19,100 nucleotides of DNA from Monoraphidium neglectum (taxonomy: Eukaryota; Chlorophyta; Chlorophyceae; Sphaeropleales; Selenastraceae), in NCBI RefSeq assembly GCF_000611645.1, contig NW_014013293.1:11836-30935 (forward strand), given 5' to 3'. Below are positions 18,793-19,100 of this stretch, piece after piece. The translations under genes and the position numbers were made by a program. Under the pieces are notes generated by a model, which saw nothing but the letters and a program-made list of their open reading frames with translations, had not been told where the DNA came from and did not search any database. Position 1 is the stretch's first letter; every line of letters begins with the position of its first letter.

Positions 18793-19100
18793 CTATCCGC
18801 CGCCGGCCAGCAGCTCGTCCCGCTGCCCGGCCAGCAGCGCCTCCGTGCCCCGCAGCTGCCCTTGCGCCGCGTCCAGCCGCGCCTTCAGCGCCGCGATCGC
18901 CTCGTCCTTGCGCGCCACCGCGCCCTTCACGCGCTCCTCAAGCACGCGCATCTCCGCCGCGTGGCGCGCGCGCTCACTGGCCAGGTCGGACGCCAGCTGC
19001 CCGCACCGCGCCTCCAGCAGCGCGCGCTCCGCCGCGCCGGCCTGCAGCCGCGCCGCGAGCGCGTCCTGCGCGCGCGCCGCCTCCGCGCCTGCCGCGCCAC
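18793..19100 (-). CDS. Coiled-coil protein, C-terminal fragment
   Basis: This is an open frame from the right edge (2 nt of a codon, then 101 codons) to TAG at 18793-18795. The product is Ala/Glu/Arg-rich with a continuous heptad pattern: LEARCGQLASDLASERARH, MRVLEERVKGAVARKDEAI, AALKARLDAAQGQLRGTEAL and LLAGQRDELLAGGG. It has no proline and few glycines before the final GGG, so it should form one long helix. It is the C-terminus, with the start beyond 19100. The layout (a coiled coil running to the end with ERV..A..RKDEAIAAL) is reminiscent of centriolar or ciliary proteins such as CEP131, but coiled coils look alike and I would not assign it. It is plainly coding: strict codon periodicity with G/C third positions. 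Confidence 0.7.
   Translation of the reverse strand, partial: GAAGAEAARAQDALAARLQAGAAERALLEARCGQLASDLASERARHAAEMRVLEERVKGAVARKDEAIAALKARLDAAQGQLRGTEALLAGQRDELLAGGG

Overview
The window looks like nuclear DNA from a green alga, most likely a chlorophyte of the Chlorophyceae type. It is GC-rich and dense in introns. It carries a thylakoid-lumen photosystem II assembly factor with a bipartite plastid/Tat transit peptide, a chloroplast-type Mini-RNase III, a radial-spoke armadillo protein and a microtubule motor. Candidate UGUAA poly(A) signals follow several stops, and simple-sequence repeats (CAG, GT, GGCAAC) are frequent. No gene is continuous, so the genes were assembled by hand from exons whose splice phases match exactly. 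Long uninterrupted reading frames on the opposite strands are mostly GC-driven shadows.

Layout, left to right. (1) 137-961 (+): internal exons of a ubiquitin-like-domain protein, open on the left, with its 3' end unresolved. (2) 1736-3752 (-): complete 7-exon PSB27-like gene. (3) 4136-6579 (-): complete 7-exon armadillo-repeat protein matching RSPH14 (Chlamydomonas RSP8/RSP14 type). (4) 7262-11311 (+): complete 9-exon kinesin of the kinesin-13/KIF24 type with a C-terminal SAM-like domain. (5) 12245-13713 (-): complete 4-exon Mini-RNase III. (6) 13969-17003 (+): 3-exon gene for an 851-residue low-complexity protein with GN/SN and polyglutamine tracts, which I do not recognise. (7) 18793-19100 (-): C-terminal part of an alanine/arginine-rich coiled-coil protein that runs off the right edge.

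Orientation alternates. Genes 1 and 2, 4 and 5, and 6 and 7 converge. Genes 3 and 4, and 5 and 6, diverge from shared upstream regions. The pair RSPH14-like/kinesin suggests ciliary or microtubule co-expression, while PSB27 and Mini-RNase III are plastid proteins. There is no operon, CRISPR array, rRNA, convincing tRNA or recognisable transposon.

The most interesting points are the kinesin-SAM architecture, the shared promoter of the radial-spoke and kinesin genes, the strong GTG/GTGCG splice-donor bias with AGGTG repeats at intron ends, and a (GT)17 repeat beside a PSB27 acceptor site.
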